Assembly: GCA_019634795.1 (NCBI GenBank)
Contig: JAHCAR010000017.1
Span: forward strand, 42,349-106,348
Reading direction: 5' to 3'
Origin: Dokdonella sp.
GTDB lineage: Bacteria > Pseudomonadota > Gammaproteobacteria > Xanthomonadales > Rhodanobacteraceae
Length of the DNA: 64,000 bases
In this document: positions 19,077 through 28,010 of the stretch, one piece after another
Position numbering within the stretch: the stretch's first letter is position 1
Layout of the letters: each line of letters starts with the position of its first letter
Program-made: the position numbers and the translations under genes
Notes under the pieces: generated by a model
The model's input: only the letters and a program-made list of their open reading frames with translations
What the model was told of the DNA's origin: nothing
Databases searched by the model: none

Positions 19077-21953
19077 ATGTCGCGTTCGATGTCAGGCGGT
19101 ACTTTCCGTGCCAGGTCGGCACTGCTGTGCTGGATGGGACTGCTGCTTGCGTTCCCGGTGGCTGCGCAGACGCTCAGCGCGCCCGGACTCAAGGCGCCAG
19201 CCAGGATCACCTGGGATGCCGAGGGCATTCCGACCATCGACGCGTCCAATGACAACGACGCCGCCTTCCTGCAGGGCTATGCGCATGCCCGCGACCGCTT
19301 CTTCCAGATGGACCTGACCCGCCGCTCGGTCAGTGGCTCGCTGGCCGAACTGGTCGGCATCTCGCAACTCGCGTCCGATGTACAGGCCCGCAATCTCGGC
19401 CTGCGCCGAGGCGCCGTGAAGACCTGGGCCGCGATGTCCGACGATTCGCGCGGCTGGCTGCGCGCCTACGCCGATGGCGTGAACTTCTGGCTGGCCAACA
19501 ATCCGCTGCCGCCCGAATACGGGGCGCTGCAGTTGACCCATGCCGATCCGTGGACGCCGGTCGACTCGCTGTGCGTGGGCAAGGGATTGGCGTTCCAGCT
19601 CTCCTTCGATCTCGACATCAACCCGACGATCAACCTCGGTGCCTACCAGCAGGCCGGTCAGGCGGGTGGATTCGACGGTTCCACCCTGTATTTCGCCGAT
19701 ACGCACCGGATCGCTCCGGCCGATGATCGGGTCACCGTACCGGGCTTCGTACCAGGTGGCACTGCGAACGGCGTCGCGCCGGCATTGTCGCAACCCGTGC
19801 CCGGCAGCCAGGCGCCGGCGGTCGGCGTCATCGACTCGAGGACGGTCGATCTGGCCCGCGCGTTCCGTGAACAATTGCAGGATTCGCCGTTGCTCGGCCG
19901 CGCCCTCGATGGACGCGATACGCCGATCGGCAGCAACGAGTGGGTCATTGCCGGCAGCCACACTGCGTCGGGCAAGCCGATCCTTTCCAACGATCCGCAC
20001 CTCGGCCTCGATCTGCCTCCGGTCTTCATGGAGCAGCACGTGCTTTCGCGCGACAGTCGCTATTCCACTCCGATGGACGTGACCGGCGTGACCGTACCTG
20101 GCACGCCCGGCGTGATTCAGGGCTGCAACCAGCGCATCTGCTGGGGAACGACGACCAATTCGCTCGATGTGACCGACGTTTTCCAGGAACAACTCAAGCT
20201 CAATTCCTACGGACTGCCATACGCGATCGTGCACGACGGCCAGGAAGAGAACCTGCAATGGGTGTTCCAGAACTACTACGTCAACCGCATGAACGGCACG
20301 CCCGACACGGTGACCCGCGAGAACTCGATCGGCTACGCCAATGGCGGGGTCAGCATCCTCGTGCCGCGGCGCAACAACGGCGCGCTGGTCAGCATCACCG
20401 GCGATACCGGATTGTCGATTGCCTATACCGGATGGGGCGCCACGTTCGAGATCGAGTCGTTCCGGCGCATCAACCGCGCAGCCAACCTGGCCGACTTCCA
20501 GAGTGCCTTGAGCTACTTCGACTTCGGCTCGCAGAACTTCGCCTACGCCGACGTCGACGGCAACATCGCCTATTTCGTCAGCGCCGAGGCACCCGTGCGC
20601 ACCGACCTGCAGACTGAGAACGCGCCGGGCGGCGGCATTCCGCCGTTCGTGATCCGCGACGGCACCGGCGCGCTGAAGCACGACTGGCTGCCGGTCATGC
20701 ATCCGCAGCCGAACCAGGCGACGCCCTACGAAATCCTGCCGGCCAACGAAATGCCGTTCGTGATCAATCCGTCCAGCGGTTACTTCGCCAATGCCAACAA
20801 CGATCCGATCGGCTTCTCGCTCGACAACAATTCGCTCAACCAGCTGCGCCCCGGTGGTGGCATCTACTATCTCGATGTCGGTGGATCATCCGCCTATCGC
20901 ATGGGCCGCATCGATCGCGAGATCCAGCGCCTTATCGCAGCCGGTGGCCATATCACGGTGGCCGACATGAAGAACCTGCAGGCCAACAACCAGTTGCTCG
21001 ACGCCGAACTCGTGCTGCCCTACCTGATCACCGCGTTCAAGGCCGGCGAGGCTCCGGGTGCGTGGTCGTCGCTGGCCGCGCTGGCCGCCGAGCCGCGCAT
21101 CGTCGAGGCCATGAACCGCCTCGAGAACTGGGACTACTCGACGCCGACCGGCATCCAGCAGGGCTTCGACCCGGGCGACAATCCTTCGGCGCTGCCGGTG
21201 CCCAGCCAGTCCCAGGTCGACGCCAGCATCGCCGCGACGCTCTATGCGACGTGGCGCAGCACTTCGATCCGCAACACGATCGACGCCGGCCTGACCGCGG
21301 TCGGCCTCGGCAACTACAAGCCGGGTGGCCGCGACGCCCAGGCCGCATTCAAGTTCCTGCTCGACAACTACGGCCAGCTCGGCGGCAAGGGTGCTTCGGG
21401 CGTGACATTCTTCTCGGCACCAGGTGCCCCGAATGCCGCTGCGGCGCGCGACTACGTTTTGCTCAAGGCGCTTTCGGACAGCCTCGACCTGCTCGCCGGC
21501 GACAACTTCGCCGCCGCCTTCGCCGGCTCGACCAGCCAGTCGGACTACCGCTGGGGCAAGCTGCACCGCATCGTCTTCGAGCAGCCGCTCGGCGCACCGT
21601 TCAGCATCCCGGGGCCGAACGGTTACGGATACAGCGATCTGTCCGCGGAATTGCCCGGCATCGCCCGTCCGGGCGGCTTCGAGTCGGTCGACGCGGCCAG
21701 CCATGACACCCGCGCCAATGCTTCGAACAGCTTCATGTTCGGCAGCGGTCCGGCACGTCGTTTCGTCGGCGAGATGTTCCCGGGCATCAGTGCCTCGGAG
21801 ATCATCCCGGGTGGCCAGAGCGGCGTGCTCGGCAGCCCGCTCTACGCCAGCCAGCTCGGCCGCTGGCTGACCAACCAGTACCACCCGCTGCCGATCTCCG
21901 CTTCGGCCTCGATCGCGCAGGCGACGTCTTCGCTGAGCTTCGTGCCGCACTGA
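19077..21953 (+). CDS. penicillin acylase family protein (secreted Ntn-hydrolase)
   Basis: A 958-residue exported enzyme of the penicillin acylase/acyl-homoserine-lactone acylase family, made as a precursor that cleaves itself. Residues 1-30 are a signal peptide (LLLAFPVAAQ). The small-subunit opening ARITWDAEGIPTI and GYAHARDRFFQMDLTRR are typical. The nucleophile is Ser286 in TPIGSNEWVIAG, followed by TASGKPILSNDPHLGLDLPP, where the mature large subunit starts. A GGAGGG ribosome site decides the ATG at 19077. Substrate (beta-lactam, N-acyl homoserine lactone or another amide) cannot be told from sequence alone. A terminator follows directly. Confidence 0.9.
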   Translation: MSRSMSGGTFRARSALLCWMGLLLAFPVAAQTLSAPGLKAPARITWDAEGIPTIDASNDNDAAFLQGYAHARDRFFQMDLTRRSVSGSLAELVGISQLASDVQARNLGLRRGAVKTWAAMSDDSRGWLRAYADGVNFWLANNPLPPEYGALQLTHADPWTPVDSLCVGKGLAFQLSFDLDINPTINLGAYQQAGQAGGFDGSTLYFADTHRIAPADDRVTVPGFVPGGTANGVAPALSQPVPGSQAPAVGVIDSRTVDLARAFREQLQDSPLLGRALDGRDTPIGSNEWVIAGSHTASGKPILSNDPHLGLDLPPVFMEQHVLSRDSRYSTPMDVTGVTVPGTPGVIQGCNQRICWGTTTNSLDVTDVFQEQLKLNSYGLPYAIVHDGQEENLQWVFQNYYVNRMNGTPDTVTRENSIGYANGGVSILVPRRNNGALVSITGDTGLSIAYTGWGATFEIESFRRINRAANLADFQSALSYFDFGSQNFAYADVDGNIAYFVSAEAPVRTDLQTENAPGGGIPPFVIRDGTGALKHDWLPVMHPQPNQATPYEILPANEMPFVINPSSGYFANANNDPIGFSLDNNSLNQLRPGGGIYYLDVGGSSAYRMGRIDREIQRLIAAGGHITVADMKNLQANNQLLDAELVLPYLITAFKAGEAPGAWSSLAALAAEPRIVEAMNRLENWDYSTPTGIQQGFDPGDNPSALPVPSQSQVDASIAATLYATWRSTSIRNTIDAGLTAVGLGNYKPGGRDAQAAFKFLLDNYGQLGGKGASGVTFFSAPGAPNAAAARDYVLLKALSDSLDLLAGDNFAAAFAGSTSQSDYRWGKLHRIVFEQPLGAPFSIPGPNGYGYSDLSAELPGIARPGGFESVDAASHDTRANASNSFMFGSGPARRFVGEMFPGISASEIIPGGQSGVLGSPLYASQLGRWLTNQYHPLPISASASIAQATSSLSFVPH

Positions 21954-21975
21954 CTTTCGCCGGTCCGCAAACGAC

Positions 21976-22009
21976 GAAGCCCCCGCCATGTGGCGGGGGC
22001 TTCTTTTTT
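21976..22009 (+). terminator. intrinsic terminator of the penicillin acylase gene
   Basis: A 12-base perfect stem, GAAGCCCCCGCC / GGCGGGGGCTTC, with the loop ATGT, runs straight into a T-run (TTCTTTTTT). It starts 23 bases after the stop codon. Confidence 0.92.
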
Positions 22010-22053
22010 GCGCCGCGCAGTAACACGCGGCGGCGATGTCGAATTCTCCCCGG

Positions 22054-22219
22054 CTAGTGTGGTGTCCCGCAAATAACGCGAAGAAATTCCGGATGGATTT
22101 CATGGCGAGACAAGGCGCGAGGAGGAGTCATAGTGGGCGCTATGGCGACGACGAGCAACGCAGTATCACCGTGAAAGACGCCGGAATTATTTGATGGTAT
22201 TTGTGGGACACCACACTAG
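22054..22219. mobile_element. 166-bp MITE-like element with 39-bp imperfect terminal inverted repeats
   Basis: Both ends read CTAGTGTGGTGTCCC going inward; the arms match over most of 39 bases, ending AATTCCGG on both sides. CTAG at each tip may be a 4-base target duplication, leaving TGTGGTGTCCC as the true tip. The interior (about 90 bases) has no coding frame of note. The right tip lies over the last bases of the M35 gene: the TAG stop of that gene is the complement of CTA in the tip CTAG. No transposase able to move it is in the window. IS5-type elements use CTAG-like targets, but the ends match no family I can name. Confidence 0.8.
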
Positions 22220-23289
22220 TTGCGCGCCGGCGTGTTCTCGGCGAAGTACTCGTGGCTGTCGGCGTTGGCCACGGCCTTGGTCGGATTGCTCACGGCCAGG
22301 TTGTGCGCGGCGGTCTGTCCGTAGGCGTTGTCCTTGGTTCCCGCTACGACATTGAAGTGGCTGGTTTCATGCACGAGCGTACCGGCACGCGAATCGGTGC
22401 CGGTGTTCGGCGCCGACCAGAATGCACCGCACAGGTAGACCTTGTAGGGCTGGGTCGGATAGACGTAGGCGTAGGTGCCGCTGTCGGAGCACGAGCAGTT
22501 GAAGGTGTAGGCCTGCGACGAGAGTGCGCTGTAGATGTTGTTGAAATGGGAGCGCACGGTCGAGTAGCGCGAGCTGTTGTAGGTGCCGAACCACCAGGTG
22601 TAGCGCGAACCGGTGTTGCCGGCGGTCAGGTAGCTCTTCGAGTTGCTGGCATAGGTCACCGAGGAATTGCGCGCCGTGGCCAATTGGGTCTGCCGGGTGT
22701 TGCTGCAGCTGACGAAGCTGTTGCTGGCGGCCAGCGGAATGATCGGTGTGCGGGTCTCTTCACTGTCGATGTCGAGCGCACCGGGGGTGGAATCGGCGAA
22801 CACGCTGGTCGAGCCGCGGCTCATGTCGAAGGCGCCGATGCCGGCGGCAACGCCGCCGCGCTCGGCCTGCATGACCTCGCGGATGACATCGCTGGCGCCG
22901 CGCGCATAGGTCACCTGGTACTGGCCGCCGCCGCGCATGTCGTAGAACGCACTGAGATCGACCACGGCGCTCAGGCTCTCGCCGGGTTTCAGCTCGATGT
23001 AGTCCTGCATTCTCGGTGCGACGCGTTTGTACAGGGGGCCGACATAGTCGACCGGCTTGCCGTTCTGGCGGACGTCGAAAAGGTCGTTGGTGACGCCGTC
23101 TATCGGCGTCTGCCAGCGCAGGACGTGGACGGTACTCGAACTCTGGTTGATCAGGCTGTACTGGACCGTCGCATCCGCGCCGTTCTCGGCGGATGGCGTC
23201 AAGGCGATTTCAAGGCCGGCGGAATAGGCCGCCGAAGTTCCCAGGATACCCACGGCAAACACAACAAAGCCCGCAAAGAGCTTTTGCAT
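22216..23289 (-). CDS. secreted M35-type metalloendopeptidase (peptidyl-Lys/deuterolysin-like)
   Basis: A 357-residue exported zinc protease. A signal peptide (residues 1-24, ending AYSA) is followed by a beta-rich pro-region to about 170 and a catalytic domain. The zinc site is HETSH (307-311) in AGTLVHETSHFNVVAG, with the aspzincin Asp320 in GTKDNAYG; the C-terminal segment NADSHEYFAEN is also typical of fungal peptidyl-Lys endopeptidases (Lys-N). Four Cys in the catalytic domain could form two disulfides. The stop codon is formed by the tip of the MITE-like element, so the natural C-terminus may have been altered, though the domain looks complete. Confidence 0.86.
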   Translation of the reverse strand: MQKLFAGFVVFAVGILGTSAAYSAGLEIALTPSAENGADATVQYSLINQSSSTVHVLRWQTPIDGVTNDLFDVRQNGKPVDYVGPLYKRVAPRMQDYIELKPGESLSAVVDLSAFYDMRGGGQYQVTYARGASDVIREVMQAERGGVAAGIGAFDMSRGSTSVFADSTPGALDIDSEETRTPIIPLAASNSFVSCSNTRQTQLATARNSSVTYASNSKSYLTAGNTGSRYTWWFGTYNSSRYSTVRSHFNNIYSALSSQAYTFNCSCSDSGTYAYVYPTQPYKVYLCGAFWSAPNTGTDSRAGTLVHETSHFNVVAGTKDNAYGQTAAHNLAVSNPTKAVANADSHEYFAENTPARN

Positions 23290-23432
23290 GTCAAACCTCG
23301 ATGATGAGTAGCCGTCCCTCCCCAGGGACGAGCGCCACGGACGTGGCGCGCACCGAGCATAGGCTTCCCTATAGGTCTATACAAGTAGAGCGATCATGTT
23401 TCGGGTCGGCCGGACAATCCGCGTCGGGAACC

Positions 23433-23474
23433 CCGGGGGGCGATGCCGCTGCGCTGCGGCGTCGCCCCCCCCGG
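23433..23474. other. long GC-rich hairpin beyond the 3' end of the tricorn-like gene
   Basis: The arms CCCCGGGGGGCGATGCCGC and GCGGCGTCGCCCCCCCCGGG pair almost fully around a 3-6 base loop. It lies 16 bases past the stop of the minus-strand tricorn-like gene and has no T-run on either strand. It may act as an mRNA 3' stabiliser or weak terminator for that gene. Confidence 0.4.
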
Positions 23475-23489
23475 GAGGAATGCGCCGAC

Positions 23490-26400
23490 TCAGCGCATGT
23501 CGGCCGGCGCCTTGACCGGGTCGGCCGGACGCGCGGGCAGGGCGACCGGCTCTGCGGCGATCTGCTTGCGGATCTCGGTGATGGCGCGGTCGAGCTGCGG
23601 GTCGCGGCCGGCCAGGGCCGAAGCCACGTCGAGTTCGACTTCGATGTCGGGGTCGACGCCATGGCCCTCGATCGCCCAATGGCCGTTCGTGTCGGCGGTG
23701 GCGAACTGCGGCACGTTGGTCGTGCCGCCGTCGATCAGCGGGCCCCAGTCGTTGATGCCGACCACGCCGCCCCAGGTACGCGTGCCGATCAGCGGGCCGA
23801 GCTTCGCCTGCTTGAACATGTAGGAGAAGATGTCGCCATCGGAGGCCGTGGTGCCGTTGCAGAGCGCGGCCAGGTGGCCGATGAAGGTCTGCTGCGGATA
23901 GGTTCCGACGATGTCCGAGCCGCGACCGTAGTCGACGCCGAGCAGCTTGCGCGAGAGACGCTCGATGATCATCGAGGAGACGTTGCCGCCGCCGTTGTCG
24001 CGCACGTCGACGACCAGGCCCTGCTTGCGCAGTTGCGGATAGAACCACTTGATGAACTCGCGGATGCCGTCGCCGCCCATGTCGGGAATGTGCAGGTAGC
24101 CGATCGTGCCATTGCTGGCCTTGGCCACGTAGTCGCGGTTGGCCGTGGTCCAGGCGTAGTAGTTCAGTTCGGCCTCGCTGTCGATCGGATCGACGAGGAC
24201 GGTCCTGGCACCGTCCAGGCTCGGGCGCGAGTTCAGGGTCAGCTGGATCAGCTGGCCTTTCGGCGCGCGCAGCAGGCGGTACGGATTGTCGGTGCCGGCC
24301 AGGGCCTGGCCGTTGATCGCGAGCAGGTAGTCGCCCTCGTGGGCGTCGACGCCGACTTCGGTCAACGGTGAACGGTAGCGTTCCTCGTCGTTTTCCCCGG
24401 CCATGATCCTGGCGATCCTGTAGCGGCCGGCCGCGGCATCGAGTTCGAAGCGCGCCCCGAGCAGGCCGACGTGCGGACGCTCGGGCAGGCCGAGGTCGCC
24501 ACCGCTGACGTAGGCATGCGAGCTCGACAATTCGGCGACCATCTGGCCGAGCAGGTAGTTGAGGTCGCTGCGGTCGCCGACATCGGCGAGTTTCGGCTCG
24601 TACTTGGCGCGGATCGCGTTCCAGTCATAGCCGTGCATGTTCTGCACGTAGTAGTGATCGCGATAGCGCCGCCAGACCTCGCGGAAGATCTCGGCGTACT
24701 CGGCCTTCGGGTCGACCTGGGCGAACAGGCCGTCGAGCTTGATGTCCTTGGGCTCGGGCTTGGACTCGCCGGGATCCAGGCGCTTGTAGTCCTTGCCGCT
24801 CTTCACGAGCACGGTGGAACCGTCGGCGGAAATGGCCAGTTCCTCGAGACCCTTGAAGAGCTCCTTCGATTCGCGGTCTTCGAAGGACCAGGCCATCAGG
24901 CGCGGCTTGTTCTCGCTTTCGCGGCCGTAGTAGAAGGCATCGCTGACCACATAGAGCAGCGCCTTCGAGGTGACTGCGATCCACTGCAGGTTGTCGGGAT
25001 CGATCGGTGCGCGCACGAGGCGTTCGTTGATGCCCTCGAAGCGGATCCGGTCATCGACACTCGTGGGCGTCTTCTTCTTCGATTCCTTGGCATCGCCGTC
25101 GTTCTTTTCGGACTTTCCGGAGTCCGCGCTCGCACTGTCATTGCGTGGTGCGAACGGATTGGCGACGTCGGCGCGCAGGGTCAGGGCAAACAGGCCGGCG
25201 CTGCGATTGCTGGCAAAATTCCATTCGACGCCTGAGATCTGCGGGGCCCATTCGCGGTCGCCGATGAAGAACAGCAGTTTGCCGTCCGGCGAGAATGCCG
25301 GCGCGTAGGCGTTGAACACGGCGCTGCCGACCGGGTAGTTGGCCTTGGCCGAAACGTCGTAGATGCGCAGCTGGGTCTGCTGCGAGTCCGGATTGGTCAC
25401 GGTGTAGGCGAGGTAATGGCCGCCCGGCGACCAGGCGTGGTCGCGACGCGAGAAACCCGGATCGTCGGCGACCAGCGTACTCGCCCCGCCGCTGGCGGCA
25501 ACCAGATGCAGGCGGCTCTCGTTGTCGACATAGGCAATGCGCGAGCCGTCCGGCGACCAGCGCGGCGCGTACAGGCGCCCGAAGTTCTCGCGGGTCAGCT
25601 GTCGTGCTGCGCCGCCATCGGCGTCGCGCACCCAGATCGCATCCTCGCCGCTCTCGTCCGACACGTAGGCGACGCGCTTGCCGTCCGCGGACCATGCCAC
25701 TTCGCGTTCATGGGCGCCGGGCGTATGGGTGAGGTCGAGGGTCAGGCCATGCTCCATCGGCACGCTGAAGACTTCGCCGCGGGCGACGAAGGCGGCGCGC
25801 TTGCCGTTCGGGCTGAGCGAGAAGTCCTCGATGAAGTCGCGCACGCTGCGCGTGCCGGCGTGACGCGGCACGAGGTCGCTCGGCACGCTGATGTCGAGCG
25901 CCTTGTCGCGGCTGGCCGAGGTGTCGTAGAGATGCAGCGAGCCATCCACTTCGAAAACGATCTGGCTCTTGCCATCGGAGCCGGCCCAGCGCGCGTCTTT
26001 GCCCTTGTAGTCGGTCAGCTGGCGCGTTTCGCCGCTGCCGATGTCGAAGCGGTAGAGGTTCAGGTGTTCGCCGCGGTCGGAAAGGAAATAGATCGCATTG
26101 CCGATCCACATCGGATCGCGATCGGTGTGCTGGTCGGCGGTGATGTTGCGCGCGCTACGGCCGGCAATGTCGTAGATGTAGAGATCCTGCGCCCAGCCGC
26201 CGACGTAGCGGTTCCAGGTCCGGTAGTCGCGGAACTTCGGCGAGTAGACGATCTGCTTGCCGTCCGGCGAATACTCGCCGCTGCCGGCGGTTGGCATCGG
26301 CAGGGCGGTCGGCAGGCCACCGGCGACGGCGACCTTGAACAGTTTCGGGTTCGAGATGCCGACTGCATCGCGGGTCGAGCGGAAAACCACGGCGCTGCCG

Positions 26401-26789
26401 TCCGGGGTCCAGCCGTAGACCTGGCTGTCGATGCCCCAGCGTTGCGGCAGCGGCCCGGGAGTCGGGTACCAGGTCAGCTGGCGCGGCTCACCGCCGCTGG
26501 AGGGGATCACGAAGACCTGGTCGTCGCCGCTGTATTGGCCGGTGAAGGCGATCTGGCTGCAATCCGGTGAAAAATGTGCGGCCTGTTCGACGCCGGGACC
26601 GGCGGTCAGCCGGATCGCGGTGCCGCCCTCGGTACCGACCGCCCACAGGTCGCCGGCATAGGTGAACACGATGCGGTTGCCGCAGACATCGGGAAATCGC
26701 AGCAGGCCGGTACCGGCCAGCGCGCTGGCCGCCGGCGCCAAGGCACTGGCGAGAACAAGAAAGGGGGGCAGGATCAGGCGTACGCGCAT
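23490..26789 (-). CDS. tricorn-like serine protease (S41 family, exported)
   Basis: A protein of 1099 residues with a signal peptide at MRVRLILPPFLVLASALA. The N-terminal two thirds hold two beta-propellers with many WSPDGxxIAY-type blades (for example FSPDCSQIAF, YSPDGKQIVY, WSADGKRVAY). A helical core, a PDZ domain (about 820-850) and an S41 protease domain follow. Candidate catalytic residues are the Ser-His of ELSSSHAY (about 757), the Ser-Asp of TTASDGDIF (about 980) and the Glu in EGHGVDPDIEVE (about 1041). Tricorn trims peptides made by larger proteases; an exported form would act on periplasmic peptides. A second ATG eight codons upstream is possible; 26789 starts the signal peptide cleanly. 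Confidence 0.9.
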   Translation of the reverse strand: MRVRLILPPFLVLASALAPAASALAGTGLLRFPDVCGNRIVFTYAGDLWAVGTEGGTAIRLTAGPGVEQAAHFSPDCSQIAFTGQYSGDDQVFVIPSSGGEPRQLTWYPTPGPLPQRWGIDSQVYGWTPDGSAVVFRSTRDAVGISNPKLFKVAVAGGLPTALPMPTAGSGEYSPDGKQIVYSPKFRDYRTWNRYVGGWAQDLYIYDIAGRSARNITADQHTDRDPMWIGNAIYFLSDRGEHLNLYRFDIGSGETRQLTDYKGKDARWAGSDGKSQIVFEVDGSLHLYDTSASRDKALDISVPSDLVPRHAGTRSVRDFIEDFSLSPNGKRAAFVARGEVFSVPMEHGLTLDLTHTPGAHEREVAWSADGKRVAYVSDESGEDAIWVRDADGGAARQLTRENFGRLYAPRWSPDGSRIAYVDNESRLHLVAASGGASTLVADDPGFSRRDHAWSPGGHYLAYTVTNPDSQQTQLRIYDVSAKANYPVGSAVFNAYAPAFSPDGKLLFFIGDREWAPQISGVEWNFASNRSAGLFALTLRADVANPFAPRNDSASADSGKSEKNDGDAKESKKKTPTSVDDRIRFEGINERLVRAPIDPDNLQWIAVTSKALLYVVSDAFYYGRESENKPRLMAWSFEDRESKELFKGLEELAISADGSTVLVKSGKDYKRLDPGESKPEPKDIKLDGLFAQVDPKAEYAEIFREVWRRYRDHYYVQNMHGYDWNAIRAKYEPKLADVGDRSDLNYLLGQMVAELSSSHAYVSGGDLGLPERPHVGLLGARFELDAAAGRYRIARIMAGENDEERYRSPLTEVGVDAHEGDYLLAINGQALAGTDNPYRLLRAPKGQLIQLTLNSRPSLDGARTVLVDPIDSEAELNYYAWTTANRDYVAKASNGTIGYLHIPDMGGDGIREFIKWFYPQLRKQGLVVDVRDNGGGNVSSMIIERLSRKLLGVDYGRGSDIVGTYPQQTFIGHLAALCNGTTASDGDIFSYMFKQAKLGPLIGTRTWGGVVGINDWGPLIDGGTTNVPQFATADTNGHWAIEGHGVDPDIEVELDVASALAGRDPQLDRAITEIRKQIAAEPVALPARPADPVKAPADMR

Positions 26790-26923
26790 GAGCGACTCCG
26801 GTTGAAGGTACAAAAGACGATGGATACACCGTTTGCCGCTTGGATGCCTGCGGCGAAAGTCACGTTAGCCCGGCAGATGCCAGACCAGCGCCGAGCGCGG
26901 CTCTCTTGACGGTGTAGGCCGGT

Positions 26924-27487
26924 TCAGGGGCGATGCCAGCACCAGTGCCAGGGCTCATAGGCGATGGCATGGCGGTTGCCGCGCGGATAGGAAAGGGCAT
27001 AGCCGTAGCGGCGCGCCTCGCGCTGCAGCCAGGCGAACGCCGGCGAGTCTTCGAACTCCTCCTCGAGCGCTGCGTAGTCGGGCGTGCTGATGTCGAGGGC
27101 ACGACCCGAGTGGTGCTCGCTGAAGCCGGGCGCGGCGCTGACCTGCAGGATCTCGTCCATCGACAAGCCGCGTTCGAGTTTGCGCTCGATGATGACGAGC
27201 TGGTAGGCGGCCGAGCGGAATGCCGAGACGACCTGCAGCTCGATGCCGTCGGCGGCGGCCGCGCTGCGCATGCGCAGCCAGGCGCGAGCCGCTCCAGGAG
27301 CGAGCCACTGGTGGCGGCCATGGATGTCGTCGCCGATAGAGAGCAGTTCGCGCGGCTCTCGGACCACGCGCTGGCGGTGCTTGCGCCCGTAGTCGCGCGG
27401 AACGCCGAGGGCGAATGCCGCCTCGATCACGCGCAAGCGCTGCGCAGTGTCGCAGCGGGCCGGTGGCAGGGACGACTGGACGTGCAT
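26924..27487 (-). CDS. M15 family D-alanyl-D-alanine carboxypeptidase (VanY-like)
   Basis: A 187-residue peptidase of the VanY/M15B type. The zinc-site pattern is visible: SAFRSAAYQ, then SEHHSGRALDIS supplying His and Asp, and YEPWHWCW supplying the last His. The family trims the terminal D-Ala of peptidoglycan stem peptides or related dipeptides. No signal peptide is evident, so the site of action is uncertain; it might be cytosolic or exported in a non-classical way. It lies upstream of the tricorn-like gene on the same strand, with 134 bases between them. Confidence 0.87.
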   Translation of the reverse strand: MHVQSSLPPARCDTAQRLRVIEAAFALGVPRDYGRKHRQRVVREPRELLSIGDDIHGRHQWLAPGAARAWLRMRSAAAADGIELQVVSAFRSAAYQLVIIERKLERGLSMDEILQVSAAPGFSEHHSGRALDISTPDYAALEEEFEDSPAFAWLQREARRYGYALSYPRGNRHAIAYEPWHWCWHRP

Positions 27488-27582
27488 GGGCCAAGCTTAG
27501 CCGAATCCTGCGCAAGCTCCGAACGGTCGCGTTTCTGCCCGGCCGAAACGGTCAGAGGGCATGGACGAACATGCCCTTGTCG

Positions 27583-27765
27583 TCAGCGCGGCTTCTTGAG
27601 GAACAGGTAGATCGGGCGCATCGGGCCGACGTTGAGGGTGCTGACCAGTTCCCAGCCCTTCATGCCTTCGCGGCTCAGCACCTCATTGAGGGTGTCGGCA
27701 TCGAAGCTGCCGAGGAAGGACGGCTTGATCTCGATGGTCTGGTAACTCCAGTTCTGGTCGGACAT
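27583..27765 (-). CDS. DUF4177 domain small protein
   Basis: A 60-residue cytosolic protein starting MSDQNWSYQTIEIKPSFLG. It has the DUF4177 layout: a first strand ending in YQTIEIK, a helix with TLNEVLSREGMKGWELVST, and a last strand IYLFLKK. The family has no known function. An in-frame ATG 11 codons upstream would add [11 protein letters not shown], which is not family-like. It precedes the M15 gene by 95 bases and follows the ribbon-helix-helix gene by 19 bases on the same strand, so it may be the last gene of the SPFH unit. Confidence 0.75.
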   Translation of the reverse strand: MSDQNWSYQTIEIKPSFLGSFDADTLNEVLSREGMKGWELVSTLNVGPMRPIYLFLKKPR

Positions 27766-27784
27766 CGCATGGCTCCGTGGGAAT

Positions 27785-27976
27785 TCAATCCGTTTCACCG
27801 GTCTCGATGGCAGGCGGTTTCGTGGCCGGCTTGATGCGTCCGGCCTTGCGCAGCGCCTCGCGCATCACGTACTCGATCTGCGCGTTGAGCGAACGCAGGT
27901 CGTCGTCGGCCCAGCGCTGCATCGCTTCGAGCACGGCGGCGTTGATGCGCAGGGGATAGGCTTTCTTCTCGCTCAC
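27785..27976 (-). CDS. ribbon-helix-helix (Arc-like) DNA-binding protein
   Basis: A 63-residue protein with a GTG start, [20 protein letters not shown]. The first strand KAYPLRIN, then helix [13 protein letters not shown], the turn [19 protein letters not shown], is the ribbon-helix-helix order of Arc/MetJ-type repressors, followed by a basic Pro-rich tail. It starts 34 bases after the SPFH gene stop on the same strand, and this pairing with an SPFH gene is one I recall in other Xanthomonadales. A 17-base perfect palindrome upstream of the SPFH gene is a natural candidate operator. No toxin gene is adjacent, so an antitoxin role is not favoured. Confidence 0.72.
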   Translation of the reverse strand: MSEKKAYPLRINAAVLEAMQRWADDDLRSLNAQIEYVMREALRKAGRIKPATKPPAIETGETD

Positions 27977-28010
27977 GCCGTTCCCGTCGCGCTGGCCAGG
28001 GCCGCTTGCA

